From positions 1 through 64,000 of the forward strand of contig JBGOZF010000006.1 in the NCBI GenBank assembly GCA_041480065.1: a stretch of 64,000 nt of DNA, in the 5' to 3' direction. Below the pieces are notes generated by a model. That model saw nothing but the letters and a program-made list of their open reading frames with translations, searched no databases and was not told the origin of the DNA. A program made the position numbers and the translations under genes. Below, piece by piece: positions 1-9,052 of this stretch (positions are counted from its first letter, which is position 1; each line of letters opens with the position of its first letter). Source of the DNA: Fen-999 sp041480065. Lineage in GTDB: Bacteria > Pseudomonadota > Gammaproteobacteria > Burkholderiales > Rhodocyclaceae.

Positions 1-2
1 CC

Positions 3-731
3 GTGCCAGGCCCGACGGTGATGCAGGCGCTGGCCGCAACGGATACCGTGGCCCTCGAACTCGATCTCCTGGACGCGGAGGTTCAAGCCGGGATGGCCAA
101 GGGTCTGGCGGCGCTGCCGAACACCCCGCTGGCCGGGCCGTTGGCAAGGCGGGTTCGGCGGCAGGCGGAAGCGGCATGCGTTCCCTACGATTCCGTCGTC
201 AAGCTGTCGCCCGAGATGCAGATCATGACTCTGACATTGACGGCCGGACGTTGGGATGGCCTCGACGTTTCCTTCGGTACCGACATCATTCTGGCGGCGG
301 CGGGACATGCCGCCAAGAAGAACGTAGTCTCGCTCGAGACGCCCGACGCGCAACTGAGGGTGCTGCATATGCGGGATGCGCCGGAAGCGAAGTCTTTCGT
401 CGAAGGCGCGCTCGACGATCTGGAAGCAGGCCGTGTGCGCAGGATGATGAGCCGCTTTGCCGGCATCTGGGCCGACGCGGACTACGAAGGCATGACGCAC
501 TATGAGGATTGGTGCGAATGCCTGAACACCCAGGTCGAGCGCGACGCCATGAAACGCGCGCTCGACGATCGCAATCCGGGCCTGGCCGACGGCATCGATG
601 CGCTGCACGGCGCCGGCAAACAGGTGTTCGCCGCCGTCGGCAGCCTGCATATGTTCGGGCCGCTGGGCCTGCCCGTGCTGATGGCCCGGCGCGGCTACCG
701 GGTGGACCGCGTCAGCCTCGAGATACGCTGA
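3..731 (+). CDS. TraB/GumN family protein, 5' end outside window
   Basis: The reading frame is open to the left edge, so the N-terminus (probably 40-60 residues with the usual GTxH motif) is missing; the GTG at position 3 is not a convincing start. The visible part has the family's early 'VALELD' strand and a C-terminal 'VGSLHMFGPLGLP' block followed by 'GYRV', matching the TraB/GumN fold (haem-binding/EreA/ChaN-like superfamily). Members are often secreted or lipid-anchored and have been proposed to be metalloproteases; no activity can be assigned here. The gene ends 8 bp before the convergent dodecin gene. Family call is fairly sure; function is unknown. Confidence 0.75.
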   Translation: MPGPTVMQALAATDTVALELDLLDAEVQAGMAKGLAALPNTPLAGPLARRVRRQAEAACVPYDSVVKLSPEMQIMTLTLTAGRWDGLDVSFGTDIILAAAGHAAKKNVVSLETPDAQLRVLHMRDAPEAKSFVEGALDDLEAGRVRRMMSRFAGIWADADYEGMTHYEDWCECLNTQVERDAMKRALDDRNPGLADGIDALHGAGKQVFAAVGSLHMFGPLGLPVLMARRGYRVDRVSLEIR

Positions 732-739
732 GCGCCCGA

Positions 740-973
740 TCAGCCGGCGTACTTGAACGACAGCGACACCCGCGCCCGGTAGGCCACCACCTTGCCGTCG
801 CTGATCTTCATGTCGAGCTTGGTGATTTCGGCGATGCGCAGGTCGCGCAAGGTCTTGGCGGCAGCCTCGACGGCGGCGCGGGCGGCGGCTTCCCATGAGG
901 TCGGGCTGGAGCCGACCACCTCGACGATCTTGTAGACGGCTTCTTCGGGTTTCCGCACTGACTTCTTGGCCAT
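740..973 (-). CDS. Dodecin family flavin-binding protein
   Basis: A 77-residue protein matching dodecin along its length: 'VYKIVEVVGSSPTSWE' at the N-terminus, the central helix with 'AAAKTLRDLR', and a closing strand containing 'DGKVVAYRARV'. Dodecins assemble into hollow dodecamers that bind FMN, FAD or riboflavin pairs and act as flavin buffers in the cytosol. The ATG at 973 is chosen over a longer frame (to 1036) because a GAGGAG ribosome-binding site lies about 6 bases upstream and the alignment begins just after it. The N-terminus carries extra lysines (MAKKSVRK), as in many proteobacterial dodecins. Confidence 0.9.
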   Translation of the reverse strand: MAKKSVRKPEEAVYKIVEVVGSSPTSWEAAARAAVEAAAKTLRDLRIAEITKLDMKISDGKVVAYRARVSLSFKYAG

Positions 974-1100
974 GGCAAGTCTCCTCGGTTGTTGATGTTG
1001 TGGCGACCCGGATCCTTCCGGATCGCTTTCGATCATAGACCCTTTGCCGGACGGCGGTCGCCTCGGCGTTTAATATCGCCTCTTTCGCGAGGAGGTCAAT

Positions 1101-1889
1101 ATGAGTTCGCCATTCAGGAGTTTCACGCCGCCATTCACGGCCAGCGGTCGGTCGGCTATGGTGCCGCCGCCGCCCTGGCACTACGCCGGCTGGCTGATCA
1201 ACGTCGCCTTCGGCTACGACACCCGGCGCGGCGCCGAATTCGTGTCCGCAGCGCTGGGGCGCCCGACCGGCAAGGGCTGCCTGCATTTCGCCGACTGGCA
1301 GGCGACCACCGACGGCAGCGAACTGCTCGACCCGGTCTATGCGCAATACCGCGAAACCATCCTCGTCGTCGAGATCGAACGCGGCGACGGCAAGCTCTTC
1401 AACTTCTGCCCCTTCATCTGGGTCGACCAGGACATCTCGCTGATCCGCGGCCTGCTGCAAGGCTGGCCGAAGAAGTTCGGCACCACCCACATGACGCGAA
1501 GCCTGCCGCTCGCGCATCCCGCCGCGGCGCCGCTCGTGGCCGGCAGCCGGTTGGGGGCGACGCTGAGCGTGAAGGATCGCCGGCTGGTCGAGGCTGTGCT
1601 GACGCTCACCGGCAAGCCCGCCGCGCCGCTGGGTTTCCTTGCCAACAAGACGATAGGCACCGTCGGCTGGCCCGACCTCACGCAGCCGGGCAGCGGCCCC
1701 GAGCTGAAGTGGCTGCTGCCCGAGATCCGGGACAAGGTGGCCTCGGAGTGGCACGCCGCCGACGCCACGATCAAGGTGCTTGAGCATCCGCACGAAGAAC
1801 TCTCGCTGCTCGGCGAACTGACAGTCGAGGCGGCCAGCGTCGGCTGGGCGGGCATCACCATCGTCGGCGCGCAGGCCGTGTCCGACTAG
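1101..1889 (+). CDS. Acetoacetate decarboxylase family protein
   Basis: A 262-residue protein of the ADC fold. The segment 'YRETILVVEI ... FCPFIWVDQD' followed by 'GWPKKFGTT' aligns with the active-site region of acetoacetate decarboxylase, where the adjacent lysine pair supplies the Schiff-base lysine; both lysines are present. In classical ADC the reaction is acetoacetate to acetone and CO2, but many family members are distant enzymes of unknown substrate, so only the family is claimed. A GAGGAG-type ribosome-binding site (GCGAGGAGG) precedes the ATG. The stop overlaps by 4 bp the stop of the convergent YchJ gene. No catabolic partner genes are nearby, which leaves the substrate open. Confidence 0.75.
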   Translation: MSSPFRSFTPPFTASGRSAMVPPPPWHYAGWLINVAFGYDTRRGAEFVSAALGRPTGKGCLHFADWQATTDGSELLDPVYAQYRETILVVEIERGDGKLFNFCPFIWVDQDISLIRGLLQGWPKKFGTTHMTRSLPLAHPAAAPLVAGSRLGATLSVKDRRLVEAVLTLTGKPAAPLGFLANKTIGTVGWPDLTQPGSGPELKWLLPEIRDKVASEWHAADATIKVLEHPHEELSLLGELTVEAASVGWAGITIVGAQAVSD

Positions 1890-2275
1890 GACACGTCGCC
1901 GTCGACGTAGAGCCAGCAGCCGTCTTCGCGCACGAAGCGGCTGACCTCGTGCAGCCGGTGGGCGCGGCCATTCACCTCGTAGCGCGCCACGAACTCGACG
2001 ATGGCGTGCTCATCGTCCTGCCGTTCGTGGCGTCTCACTTCCAGCCCCAGCCACTTGGCAGCGGCACCTTCGGCCAGGTCCAGCGAGACCGGGCGCGTGG
2101 AGGCGTGCCAGCTCGCCAGCAGGTAGGGCTCGCGCAGCAGCACGTAGGCCGTGTAGCGCGAGCGCATCAGCGCCTCGGCACTGGGCGCGATTTCGCCGCC
2201 ATCCAGGTAGCGGCCGCAGCACCCGGCGTAAGCGCTCTTGCTGCCGCAGGGGCAGGGGTGGTTCGGCTGTGCCAC
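1886..2275 (-). CDS. YchJ family SEC-C/YchJ-domain protein
   Basis: A 129-residue protein with the YchJ (UPF0225) layout. An N-terminal Cys-rich zinc-binding motif 'CPCGSKSAYAGCC' resembles SEC-C, then comes the diagnostic 'SAEALMRSRYTAYVL', and a cystatin/NTF2-like C-terminal domain ends in 'REDGCWLYVDGDV'. Length and motif order match E. coli YchJ, of unknown function. The gene stands alone, its stop overlapping that of the convergent ADC-like gene, and its start lies about 90 bp from the divergent thioredoxin-like gene, so the two probably share a promoter region. Confidence 0.88.
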   Translation of the reverse strand: MAQPNHPCPCGSKSAYAGCCGRYLDGGEIAPSAEALMRSRYTAYVLLREPYLLASWHASTRPVSLDLAEGAAAKWLGLEVRRHERQDDEHAIVEFVARYEVNGRAHRLHEVSRFVREDGCWLYVDGDVS

Positions 2276-2366
2276 GGCGGCGTTCCTCCTTCATTCGCGT
2301 TCTGCGCCGCATTATCGCCTGGCGCGATGCCGCCGGCGACGCCGGCCGGCTGGTAGACTCGAAGGC

Positions 2367-2879
2367 ATGAAGACCATTCTCTGCGCTGTTCTCCTCTGCC
2401 TGGCCGCAGCCGGCGGGCCCGCCTGCGCCAAGACCCCCGGCGAGGTCGAAGTCGGCGGCGTGCTTCGCGAGGCCCAATTGCACGGGCTTGCCGGGCCTTC
2501 CCGAAAGCTGTCGGAATTCCGCGGCAAGCCGCTGATCATCAACGTCTGGGCCAGTTGGTGTGGCCCCTGCCGCGAGGAGATGGGCTCGCTGGAACGGCTG
2601 TCCCGGCGCCACGGCTGCAAGCGCCTCACCGTCATCGGCATCTCCACCGACGACTACGTCGAGCCGGCCGAAGTGGCGCTGCGCACATCCGGGGTCACCT
2701 TCCGCAATTTCATCGACAGCCGGCTGTTCATGGAAAACATGCTCGGCGCCGACAAGCTTCCCCTCACCCTGTTGATCGACGCCCAGGGCCGCGTGCTCGC
2801 CAAGTTCTACGGCGCGAAGGAGTGGGACAGCCCCGAGGCGATCCAACTCATCTGGATGTATCTGGGGATCAGTCTGTAG
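2367..2879 (+). CDS. TlpA-like thioredoxin-fold protein (periplasmic thiol:disulfide oxidoreductase)
   Basis: A 170-residue protein starting with a signal peptide (hydrophobic run at residues 4-18, Ala/Cys-rich cleavage region near 'ACAKTP'), followed by a TlpA/ResA-type thioredoxin domain. The active site is WCGPC with cysteines 65 and 68, preceded by 'INVWAS', and the cis-proline region is 'LPLTLLID'. Such proteins reduce periplasmic disulfides, for example during cytochrome c maturation or copper-site assembly; the exact client is not evident. The ATG at 2367 is chosen because the signal peptide begins there; the longer frame upstream (from 2238) lies inside the divergent YchJ promoter region. 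Confidence 0.85.
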   Translation: MKTILCAVLLCLAAAGGPACAKTPGEVEVGGVLREAQLHGLAGPSRKLSEFRGKPLIINVWASWCGPCREEMGSLERLSRRHGCKRLTVIGISTDDYVEPAEVALRTSGVTFRNFIDSRLFMENMLGADKLPLTLLIDAQGRVLAKFYGAKEWDSPEAIQLIWMYLGISL

Positions 2880-3062
2880 CGCGCCGGGCGCCTTCGCCGA
2901 GCCGGAATGCGGCCCAAACGGCCGACTGCGGTTGCGATCCGGCCCGGCTTGGGGCACCATGCGAAATGGGAATTCCGTCCCGGTGTCCGGCGTTCGAACT
3001 GCGGCTCGGCATGCGGAGGAGAACGGCCCCGTCGTTGCGTTACGGGAAGCGAGGAGAGTTCA

Positions 3063-4976
3063 ATGCGTCGTTCGGTTCTGGCGGTTGCCTGTCTTTGTCT
3101 AGGCGGAGTCTGGACTGCACAGCCGTTGTCCGCGATTGCGGATGACGACGGGCGTGTCGTCGTTACTGCGGATGGCGGCCGCTATGTCGGTCCCATGGTC
3201 TCCGGAAAACGGCAGGGCCAAGGGCGGGTGGAATGGACCAACGGTGCCTACTACGAAGGCGAATTCGACGATGGGCTGTTTTCCGGCAAGGGTCGCATGC
3301 GTTTTCCCGCCGGCGACATCTACGAGGGCGAATTCGAGAAGGGAATGCCGTCGGGAAAGGGGCGCCTGACAATGAGTTATGGCGCAACCTATGTCGGCGA
3401 CTTCCATGATGCTGTAATGGATGGGCAGGGGCGCTTCGACAACGGCAACGGCACCGTCTATGAAGGTGCCTTCAAGGCATCCCTGTATCACGGGCAAGGC
3501 CGCATGGTCGGGCCAACCGAGGAGTACAGCGGGGAATTCCGCCTCGGCGAAATGTGGGGCAAGGGCGAAGTAAGCAACAAGGACGGCCGCAAATACACCG
3601 GCGACTTCGTGCGCGGCCAGTTCGAAGGCAAGGGGCGCCTGGCATATCCTTCAGGCGCCACCTATGAAGGCGATTTCGTCGGCGGCGAGTTCACCGGTCA
3701 AGGCGTGGTGACCTGGCCGGGCGGCATGAAACACGAGGGGCGGTTTCGCAATTGGATGCCCGAAGGTCCGGGGACATTCAGCGACGGAAGCGGCAACACC
3801 TATGAAGGGGAATTCAAGGGTTGGGATCTCGTCGGAACTGCGCGCATCCAGGCCAAGGACGGCTCCCGTTATCAGGGCGAGGTCAAGAACAAGATGCCCC
3901 ACGGAAAGGGGGAACTGCATCGGGCCAACGGCGATGTCTATAAGGGCGGGTTTCAATACGGCGAGTTCGACGGCGAAGGAACACTGACATACGCCAAGGC
4001 TCAGAGCGATGGCCGTACCCAGGACAGCGGTGTCTGGCAGTACGGACGCTTCAAGAAGATCGCGGAGGAGGAGAGGCGACAAACCAGGGCCAATGTCGAA
4101 CTGGCGCTCTATAGCCAGGCCAATCTCCTGAGCGGCGTCGGCAACGAGCTGGCTCCGCGCGATCCCGGGTCGATCAACCTGTACCTGCTGGCCATAGCGG
4201 GCGACGGCTCACAGGAAGTCTTCCGCCGCGAAGTGGATTTCGTCCGCTCGCAATTCGACACCAGTTTCGACACCAAAGGCCACTCGCTGGTGCTGGCGAA
4301 CAGCCGAAACACCGTCGGCACGGCGGCATTGGCGACCGTCACCAGCGTCCGCAAGGCGCTGGCGGCGCTTGCGGCGGCGATGGACAAGGAGCGGGATATC
4401 CTGTTCCTGTACATCACGAGCCACGGTTCCAAGGAAAAGGAGATCAGCCTGGGCCTGGCCGGCATGGAGCTGCCGGGCCTGAGCGCGCACGATCTGGGCG
4501 CCATGCTCAAAGAGTCGGGCATCCGCTGGAAGGTCGTCGTGATTTCCGCGTGCTACGCGGGCGGCTTCATAGACGAAGTCAAGGATCCGCATACGCTGTT
4601 CATCACCGCGTCCCGGCACGACCGGCGCTCGTTCGGTTGCGCCGACGAGAACGAGTTCACGTATTTTGGCCGTGCCTACTTCAAGGAAGCCCTGCCCACG
4701 GCGGATTCGTTCGAGGACGCCTTCCTGCGCGCTAGGACCTTGATCACCGAGTGGGAAGACAAGGACATCCAGAGGCACGCGGCGTCGGATTCGAAGGAAG
4801 CGTCGAAGGATGCGGATCCGCATTCCTTGCCGCAGATCGAGAATCCTCCGCAGGTTCGGGAATACCTGCAACGCTGGTGGGCGCAGCACATGGCCGCGCA
4901 TCCGCGCGCCGATGGGCCGGCGCCGGCGTCCGGTGGCGATTCCCGGCCGGCGATCATCAAGATGTCGGCCGAGTAG
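3063..4976 (+). CDS. Secreted MORN-repeat protein fused to a C13 (legumain-like) cysteine peptidase domain
   Basis: A 637-residue protein. Residues 1-26 form a signal peptide. Residues about 35-325 carry roughly a dozen MORN repeats (recurrent 'YEGEF', 'GKGR', 'YxGxF' units of about 23 residues). The C-terminal domain (about 345-590) matches peptidase family C13: 'LYITSHGS' with His454 and 'VVISACYAGGF' with Cys497 form the expected His/Cys dyad, followed by the family block 'ITASRHDRRSFGC' and 'FTYFGRAYF'. C13 enzymes include legumain and GPI transamidase and cleave after Asn/Asp or perform transpeptidation. MORN repeats bind lipids or proteins in eukaryotes. An AGGAGAG site precedes the ATG. 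Target is unknown. Confidence 0.85.
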   Translation: MRRSVLAVACLCLGGVWTAQPLSAIADDDGRVVVTADGGRYVGPMVSGKRQGQGRVEWTNGAYYEGEFDDGLFSGKGRMRFPAGDIYEGEFEKGMPSGKGRLTMSYGATYVGDFHDAVMDGQGRFDNGNGTVYEGAFKASLYHGQGRMVGPTEEYSGEFRLGEMWGKGEVSNKDGRKYTGDFVRGQFEGKGRLAYPSGATYEGDFVGGEFTGQGVVTWPGGMKHEGRFRNWMPEGPGTFSDGSGNTYEGEFKGWDLVGTARIQAKDGSRYQGEVKNKMPHGKGELHRANGDVYKGGFQYGEFDGEGTLTYAKAQSDGRTQDSGVWQYGRFKKIAEEERRQTRANVELALYSQANLLSGVGNELAPRDPGSINLYLLAIAGDGSQEVFRREVDFVRSQFDTSFDTKGHSLVLANSRNTVGTAALATVTSVRKALAALAAAMDKERDILFLYITSHGSKEKEISLGLAGMELPGLSAHDLGAMLKESGIRWKVVVISACYAGGFIDEVKDPHTLFITASRHDRRSFGCADENEFTYFGRAYFKEALPTADSFEDAFLRARTLITEWEDKDIQRHAASDSKEASKDADPHSLPQIENPPQVREYLQRWWAQHMAAHPRADGPAPASGGDSRPAIIKMSAE

Positions 4977-4987
4977 CAGGGCGGGCG

Positions 4988-5743
4988 CTACTCCTGCTTG
5001 TGATTGGCGAGGAAATGCGAAACCAGATCCATCGGCAGGGGGAAGATGATGGTCGTGTTCTTGTCGGCGCCGATCACGGTCAGCGTCTCCAGATAGCGCA
5101 ACTGGATCGACTGCGGCTCCTTCGCCAGTATCGACGCGGCCTGGAACAGCTTCTCGGCGGCCTGCAATTCGCCCTCGGCGTGGATCACCTTGGCGCGCCG
5201 CTCGCGTTCCGCTTCGGCCTGGCGGGCAATGGCGCGGATCATCGATTCGGTGAGGTCGATCTGCTTGATCTCGACGTTGGAGACCTTGATGCCCCACGAG
5301 TTGGTCTGCGCGTCGAGCGCCTGCTGCACGTCGGTGTTGAGCTTTTCGCGCTCGGCCAGCATGTCGTCCAACTGGTGCTTGCCGAGCACCGAGCGCAGGG
5401 TGGTCTGGGCGAGCTGGCTGGTCGCGTTGAAGTAGTTCTCGACCTCGATGATCGCATTGTGCGCATCGATGATGCGGAAGTAGATCACCGCGCTCACCTT
5501 CACCGACACGTTGTCGCGCGAGATCACGTCCTGCGTCGGCACTTCGAGCACCACGGTGCGCAGGTCCACGCGCACGACCCTCTGGATCGCGGGGATGATG
5601 AGCACCAGGCCCGGCCCGGCCACCTTCTGGAAGCGCCCCAGAAAGAACACCACGCCGCGTTCGTACTCGCGGAAGATCCAGATCGAGGCAGACAGCAACG
5701 CGAGCGCCAGCAACAACAAGATGCCGCCGAATTGAAAGAACAT
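4988..5743 (-). CDS. Slipin/stomatin-like SPFH-domain membrane protein
   Basis: A 251-residue protein with one N-terminal membrane segment (residues 5-22), then 'YERGVVFFLGRF', the classic start of a slipin SPFH/Band-7 domain, and the conserved block 'TQDVISRDNVSVKV'. The C-terminus has a charged coiled coil ('RQAEAERERRAKVIHAEGELQAA'-type, split here) ending in a short hydrophobic region. Slipins form large membrane-bound oligomers and are often partnered with NfeD-type proteases; no NfeD gene is adjacent. The ATG at 5743 has an AGGAGG site 6 bases upstream, so the longer frame to 5785 is not used. Convergent with the MORN-C13 gene (11 bp apart). Confidence 0.92.
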   Translation of the reverse strand: MFFQFGGILLLLALALLSASIWIFREYERGVVFFLGRFQKVAGPGLVLIIPAIQRVVRVDLRTVVLEVPTQDVISRDNVSVKVSAVIYFRIIDAHNAIIEVENYFNATSQLAQTTLRSVLGKHQLDDMLAEREKLNTDVQQALDAQTNSWGIKVSNVEIKQIDLTESMIRAIARQAEAERERRAKVIHAEGELQAAEKLFQAASILAKEPQSIQLRYLETLTVIGADKNTTIIFPLPMDLVSHFLANHKQE

Positions 5744-5967
5744 GATGGTCCTCCTCTCGAGGCAGGTGAGGCCGCCCAAGCACAATGGCGGGCGGTGGAG
5801 TGCTGAAGAGCTTACTACCCGGAATCGGAGAAAGATACCGGGCCAGGAGATGCGCGGGCTACCGCAGGGCTCAACTTGTCTCCAGCCAAGACCTGTCTAA
5901 TCAGGTGGGGCCACCTTCAGCGCCCACATCCTGCTCAAGGCAATAGCGGCAGGTGCTGCAAATGGCG

Positions 5968-6636
5968 TTACAGCAGTCGCTGGCCGAAACGATCCAGGCG
6001 AGGGGCCCAGTTCCCCTTGATGTCCGCAGAGACGAGGATGCACAGCGCCCGTCCGATCAACAGGTTACGGGGTACGAACCCGATATAGCGGGAGTCGGCG
6101 CTGTTGTCGCGGTTGTCGCCGAGCATCAGGTAGCTGTCGGCTGGAACGGTGAGCGGGCCGAAGGTTCTCATCGCCGGTACGCCTTCTAGCCACTGCACGC
6201 GCCGCTGGTCGGCGCCGATCGTCTCGGTCTGGCGCAAGGCCCGGACAAGGCCGCCCAGTTCGCTCGGCTCTGCCAGCATTTCCGGCTCGCTGTAGTCGGC
6301 GGCCTTGCCGTTGACGAACAGGGCATCGTCGCGCATCTGCACGACGTCGCCGGGCAGGGCAACGATACGTTTGATCAGCCGGGTGCCGTCCTTGGGCGAC
6401 GAGAAGGTGACGATGTCGCCGCGCTTCGGGTCGGCAATGTGCGTGACGACGATGTCCGTCAAGGGCAGCTTGAAATCGTAGGCCAGTCGGTCCACCAGCA
6501 CGACGTCGCCTTCGAGCAGGTTCGGCCGCATCGAACCCGATGGGATCGGATTCCAGTCGGCGATGGCGGTGCGGAAGAAACCGAAGCAGACCAGAAAGAC
6601 GAGGAAACCGCGATTCTCCTTGAACCAGTTCTTCAT
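5968..6636 (-). CDS. lepB: Signal peptidase I (type I leader peptidase)
   Basis: A 222-residue enzyme that removes signal peptides from exported preproteins at the periplasmic face. One N-terminal membrane segment (residues 10-24) is followed by box B 'PSGSM' with nucleophile Ser35, box D 'LIKRIVALPGD' with general base Lys89, and box E 'GDNRDNSADSRYIGFVP'. Compared with E. coli LepB (324 residues, two membrane segments) it is short and has one anchor, as in many secondary or betaproteobacterial SPases, so a second copy elsewhere in the genome is possible. The frame is open far upstream but homology begins at this ATG. Confidence 0.93.
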   Translation of the reverse strand: MKNWFKENRGFLVFLVCFGFFRTAIADWNPIPSGSMRPNLLEGDVVLVDRLAYDFKLPLTDIVVTHIADPKRGDIVTFSSPKDGTRLIKRIVALPGDVVQMRDDALFVNGKAADYSEPEMLAEPSELGGLVRALRQTETIGADQRRVQWLEGVPAMRTFGPLTVPADSYLMLGDNRDNSADSRYIGFVPRNLLIGRALCILVSADIKGNWAPRLDRFGQRLL

Positions 6637-6897
6637 GTTGTTCCTATCGTTGAAATCGTGTCCAGGCGACCTGACGGCCCCCGCATGGTATTCGGCACAG
6701 CCTCGGACCTTTGCAGCAGACAACGGCCGGCCCGAAAACGTTCCCTTCGACACCGCGTATTTGTTGGGCCGCCGCCGTGATAGCCTGAAGAACCAAGCCC
6801 CACGGACTTTCGCTTGCCATCGACGGCCGAAACTCCGCGCCGCGGCGGCAATCGAACCCGCTGCGACAATCGAGACGCCCAACCGGAGAGTACGGCC

Positions 6898-7551
6898 ATG
6901 ATCATTGCCATCGACATCGTTTCCGACTTCGTCTGCCCATGGTGCTTCATCGGCACGCGCCGCCTGCGGGTGGCGGTGGCCCAGGTGCGCCGGGAACTGC
7001 CGGAACTTGAGATTCAGCCGCGCTGGCGGCCGTTCTTCCTCAACCCCGACACGCCGCCGGAAGGCGAGCCCTACCTGCCCTTCCTGGAGCAGAAGTTCGG
7101 CGGTCGCGCCCAGGTCGAGGCGATCTTCGACCGGGTGCGGGCGGCGGGGCGGCCCTATGGCGTCGAGTACGCGTTCGAGAAGATCCGACTGCGCGCCAAT
7201 ACACTGCAGGCGCATCGCCTGGCGCACTGGGCGCAGGAGCAGGGCCTGGCCGAAGCGCTGATCGACCGCATCTACGCCGGCCAGTTTCAGCGCGGCGAAC
7301 ATATCGGCGACCCGGCCGTGCTCGTCGCGATCGCTGCCGAGTGCGGCTACGACCCGGTGCAGGTGAAGGAGTACCTGGCGTCGGATCGCGACCAGACCAT
7401 CGTCCTCGACCAGGAACGCAAGGTGCGAGTGATGGGCATCAACATGGTGCCCACCTTCATACTGCCGGGCAACCGGATCATCGTCGGCGCCGAGGATTCT
7501 TCGGTGCTTGCCGCCGGCATTCGCGACGCGCTGGAACGCGGTACGCGATAG
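6898..7551 (+). CDS. DsbA-family (FrnE-like) oxidoreductase
   Basis: A 217-residue cytosolic thioredoxin-fold protein of the DsbA/FrnE group. The active site is CPWC (Cys13 and Cys16) in the family context 'IVSDFVCPWCFIGTRRL'. A helical insertion ('ANTLQAHRLAHWAQEQG') and the cis-Pro block 'VPTFILPGNR' follow. No signal peptide is present. Relatives such as FrnE of Deinococcus are thiol oxidoreductases linked to stress resistance. The ATG at 6898 is preferred to the longer frame at 6814 because the family start aligns there. It is divergent from lepB across about 260 bp, whose content is otherwise unremarkable. Confidence 0.88.
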   Translation: MIIAIDIVSDFVCPWCFIGTRRLRVAVAQVRRELPELEIQPRWRPFFLNPDTPPEGEPYLPFLEQKFGGRAQVEAIFDRVRAAGRPYGVEYAFEKIRLRANTLQAHRLAHWAQEQGLAEALIDRIYAGQFQRGEHIGDPAVLVAIAAECGYDPVQVKEYLASDRDQTIVLDQERKVRVMGINMVPTFILPGNRIIVGAEDSSVLAAGIRDALERGTR

Positions 7552-7585
7552 CGGCCACGGCACCCGCCGGCATCCGTTCGGACCA

Positions 7586-7615
7586 TTGCAAATCGATATG
7601 TTGTGAGAGTATTGT
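7586..7615 (+). promoter_or_regulatory. Candidate sigma-70 promoter of the C11 protease gene
   Basis: TTGCAA at 7586-7591 and TATTGT at 7610-7615, 18 bases apart, lie about 50 bases upstream of the C11 peptidase start in an AT-richer patch. Both boxes are imperfect, so this is a prediction by eye. Confidence 0.35.
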
Positions 7616-7666
7616 CTGCCGGCGGCGGCAGACCTTACCCACACACCAACCGCGAGGAGGAACACG

Positions 7667-9052
7667 ATGGCACGGACAACCACGAAGAAGAAGACGAAAG
7701 CGGCGACGAAAAAGGCCGCTCCAGCCAAGGCGAAAGGCAATGCCAGTTGGACCATCATGGTCTACCTGGCCGGCGACAACAACCTCGACGGTGCCGGCGC
7801 GACCGATCTGCTCGAGATGAAGAAGGTCGGCTCCAACGCCGCGATCAACGTAGTCGCCCAGTTCGACCGGGCCGGCCACAAGGGAACCACCAAGCGCTAC
7901 CTGCTGCGCAAGGGCACGACGCTACCGGCCGACGTGGTCGGCGATCTGGGCGAGACCAACACCGGCGATCCGGGCGTACTGAAGGACTTCCTCACCTGGG
8001 GCATCAAGACCTATCCGGCCCAGCATTACCTGGCCGTGCTTTGGAACCACGGCGCCGGCTGGGACGATTCCAACCTGTATGCCGGCGACTATTTCAGCGG
8101 CGAGGCGCCGCCGGCCGTGGTGCACAAGGGCTACACGCTCGACGCCAAGGGCAGCATAGCGACCCGTGCCGCGCCCGCGCGCAAGAAGAAGCAGGCGGCG
8201 GCAGTGCCCCTGGCACAGGTCCGGGCTGCCACCCGCCATGGCCACCGCGCCCTGTTCAGAACAACAGTCCACAAGATGGCGCAGTCGCGCGCCATCTGCT
8301 TTGACGATCAGGCCAAGGATTACCTGGACAACACCGAGATGAAGGGCGTCATGCTCGACATCAAGAAGCTGCTCAAGCGCAAGATCGATATCCTCGGCTT
8401 CGATGCCTGCCTGATGAGCATGCTCGAGGTCGGCTACCAAGTGAAGGGCGCGGCCGCCTATACCGTCGGCTCGCAGGAAGAGGAGCCGAACAACGGCTGG
8501 CCCTATGACCGCATTCTGACGGCACTGGCCAAGACCCCGGCCATGTCGCCGGCCGATCTGTCGAAGGTCGCCGTCACCCAGTACCTCGCTTCCTACGGCG
8601 CCAACTTCGGCGTCACCTTTGCCGCCACCGATCTTGGCAAGGTCGACGCGGTTGCCGCTGCCGTGAATAGCCTCGGCGCCGCGCTCGCCAAGGCGATAAA
8701 GGACCCGAAACTCTTCGGCGCCATTCAGTCGGTGCGCGCCGGCGTGCAGGAGTACACGTCGCCCTATGACGATTACGTCGACCTGGTCGACCTCTGCGAC
8801 GGCCTGGCCAAGCTGGTCGGCAATGCCGATGTCACGGCCGCGTGTACGGCGGTGAAGGCGGCGACGGCGCAGATGGTGCTGCAATCGGGCTGGAAGGGCG
8901 CCAACATGGCGCACTCGCACGGCTCCTCGATCTACTTCCCGAAGAAGAAGGTTTGCAGTCTCTACCCGAAGCTCGACTTCGCGAAGAAGAACGCCTGGGC
9001 GAAATTCATCAACGGCTACGTCGCCGGGCTCGGCGGGCGCGCCTGGGGCTGA
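7667..9052 (+). CDS. Clostripain-family (C11) cysteine peptidase
   Basis: A 461-residue caspase-fold peptidase. After a Lys/Thr/Ala-rich basic tail (residues 1-26) comes 'WTIMVYLAGDNNLD', the standard C11 opening. The catalytic dyad is visible as His128 in 'LWNHGAGW' and Cys248 in 'GFDACLMSMLEV'. An unusual Lys/Arg/Ala-rich loop at about 160-205 sits between His and Cys, where clostripain itself is autoprocessed, so the loop may be an activation linker. The C-terminal 'SHGSSIYFP' block is also conserved in the family. There is no signal peptide; it is probably cytosolic. It opens a same-strand set of caspase-like genes reaching 18.5 kb. GAGGAGG precedes the ATG. Confidence 0.9.
   Translation: MARTTTKKKTKAATKKAAPAKAKGNASWTIMVYLAGDNNLDGAGATDLLEMKKVGSNAAINVVAQFDRAGHKGTTKRYLLRKGTTLPADVVGDLGETNTGDPGVLKDFLTWGIKTYPAQHYLAVLWNHGAGWDDSNLYAGDYFSGEAPPAVVHKGYTLDAKGSIATRAAPARKKKQAAAVPLAQVRAATRHGHRALFRTTVHKMAQSRAICFDDQAKDYLDNTEMKGVMLDIKKLLKRKIDILGFDACLMSMLEVGYQVKGAAAYTVGSQEEEPNNGWPYDRILTALAKTPAMSPADLSKVAVTQYLASYGANFGVTFAATDLGKVDAVAAAVNSLGAALAKAIKDPKLFGAIQSVRAGVQEYTSPYDDYVDLVDLCDGLAKLVGNADVTAACTAVKAATAQMVLQSGWKGANMAHSHGSSIYFPKKKVCSLYPKLDFAKKNAWAKFINGYVAGLGGRAWG

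Noticed and set aside
5968..7758. A 596-codon minus-strand frame spanning signal peptidase and the DsbA-family gene region
   Set aside because: Only the last 222 codons match signal peptidase I; the rest is antisense to the DsbA-family gene.
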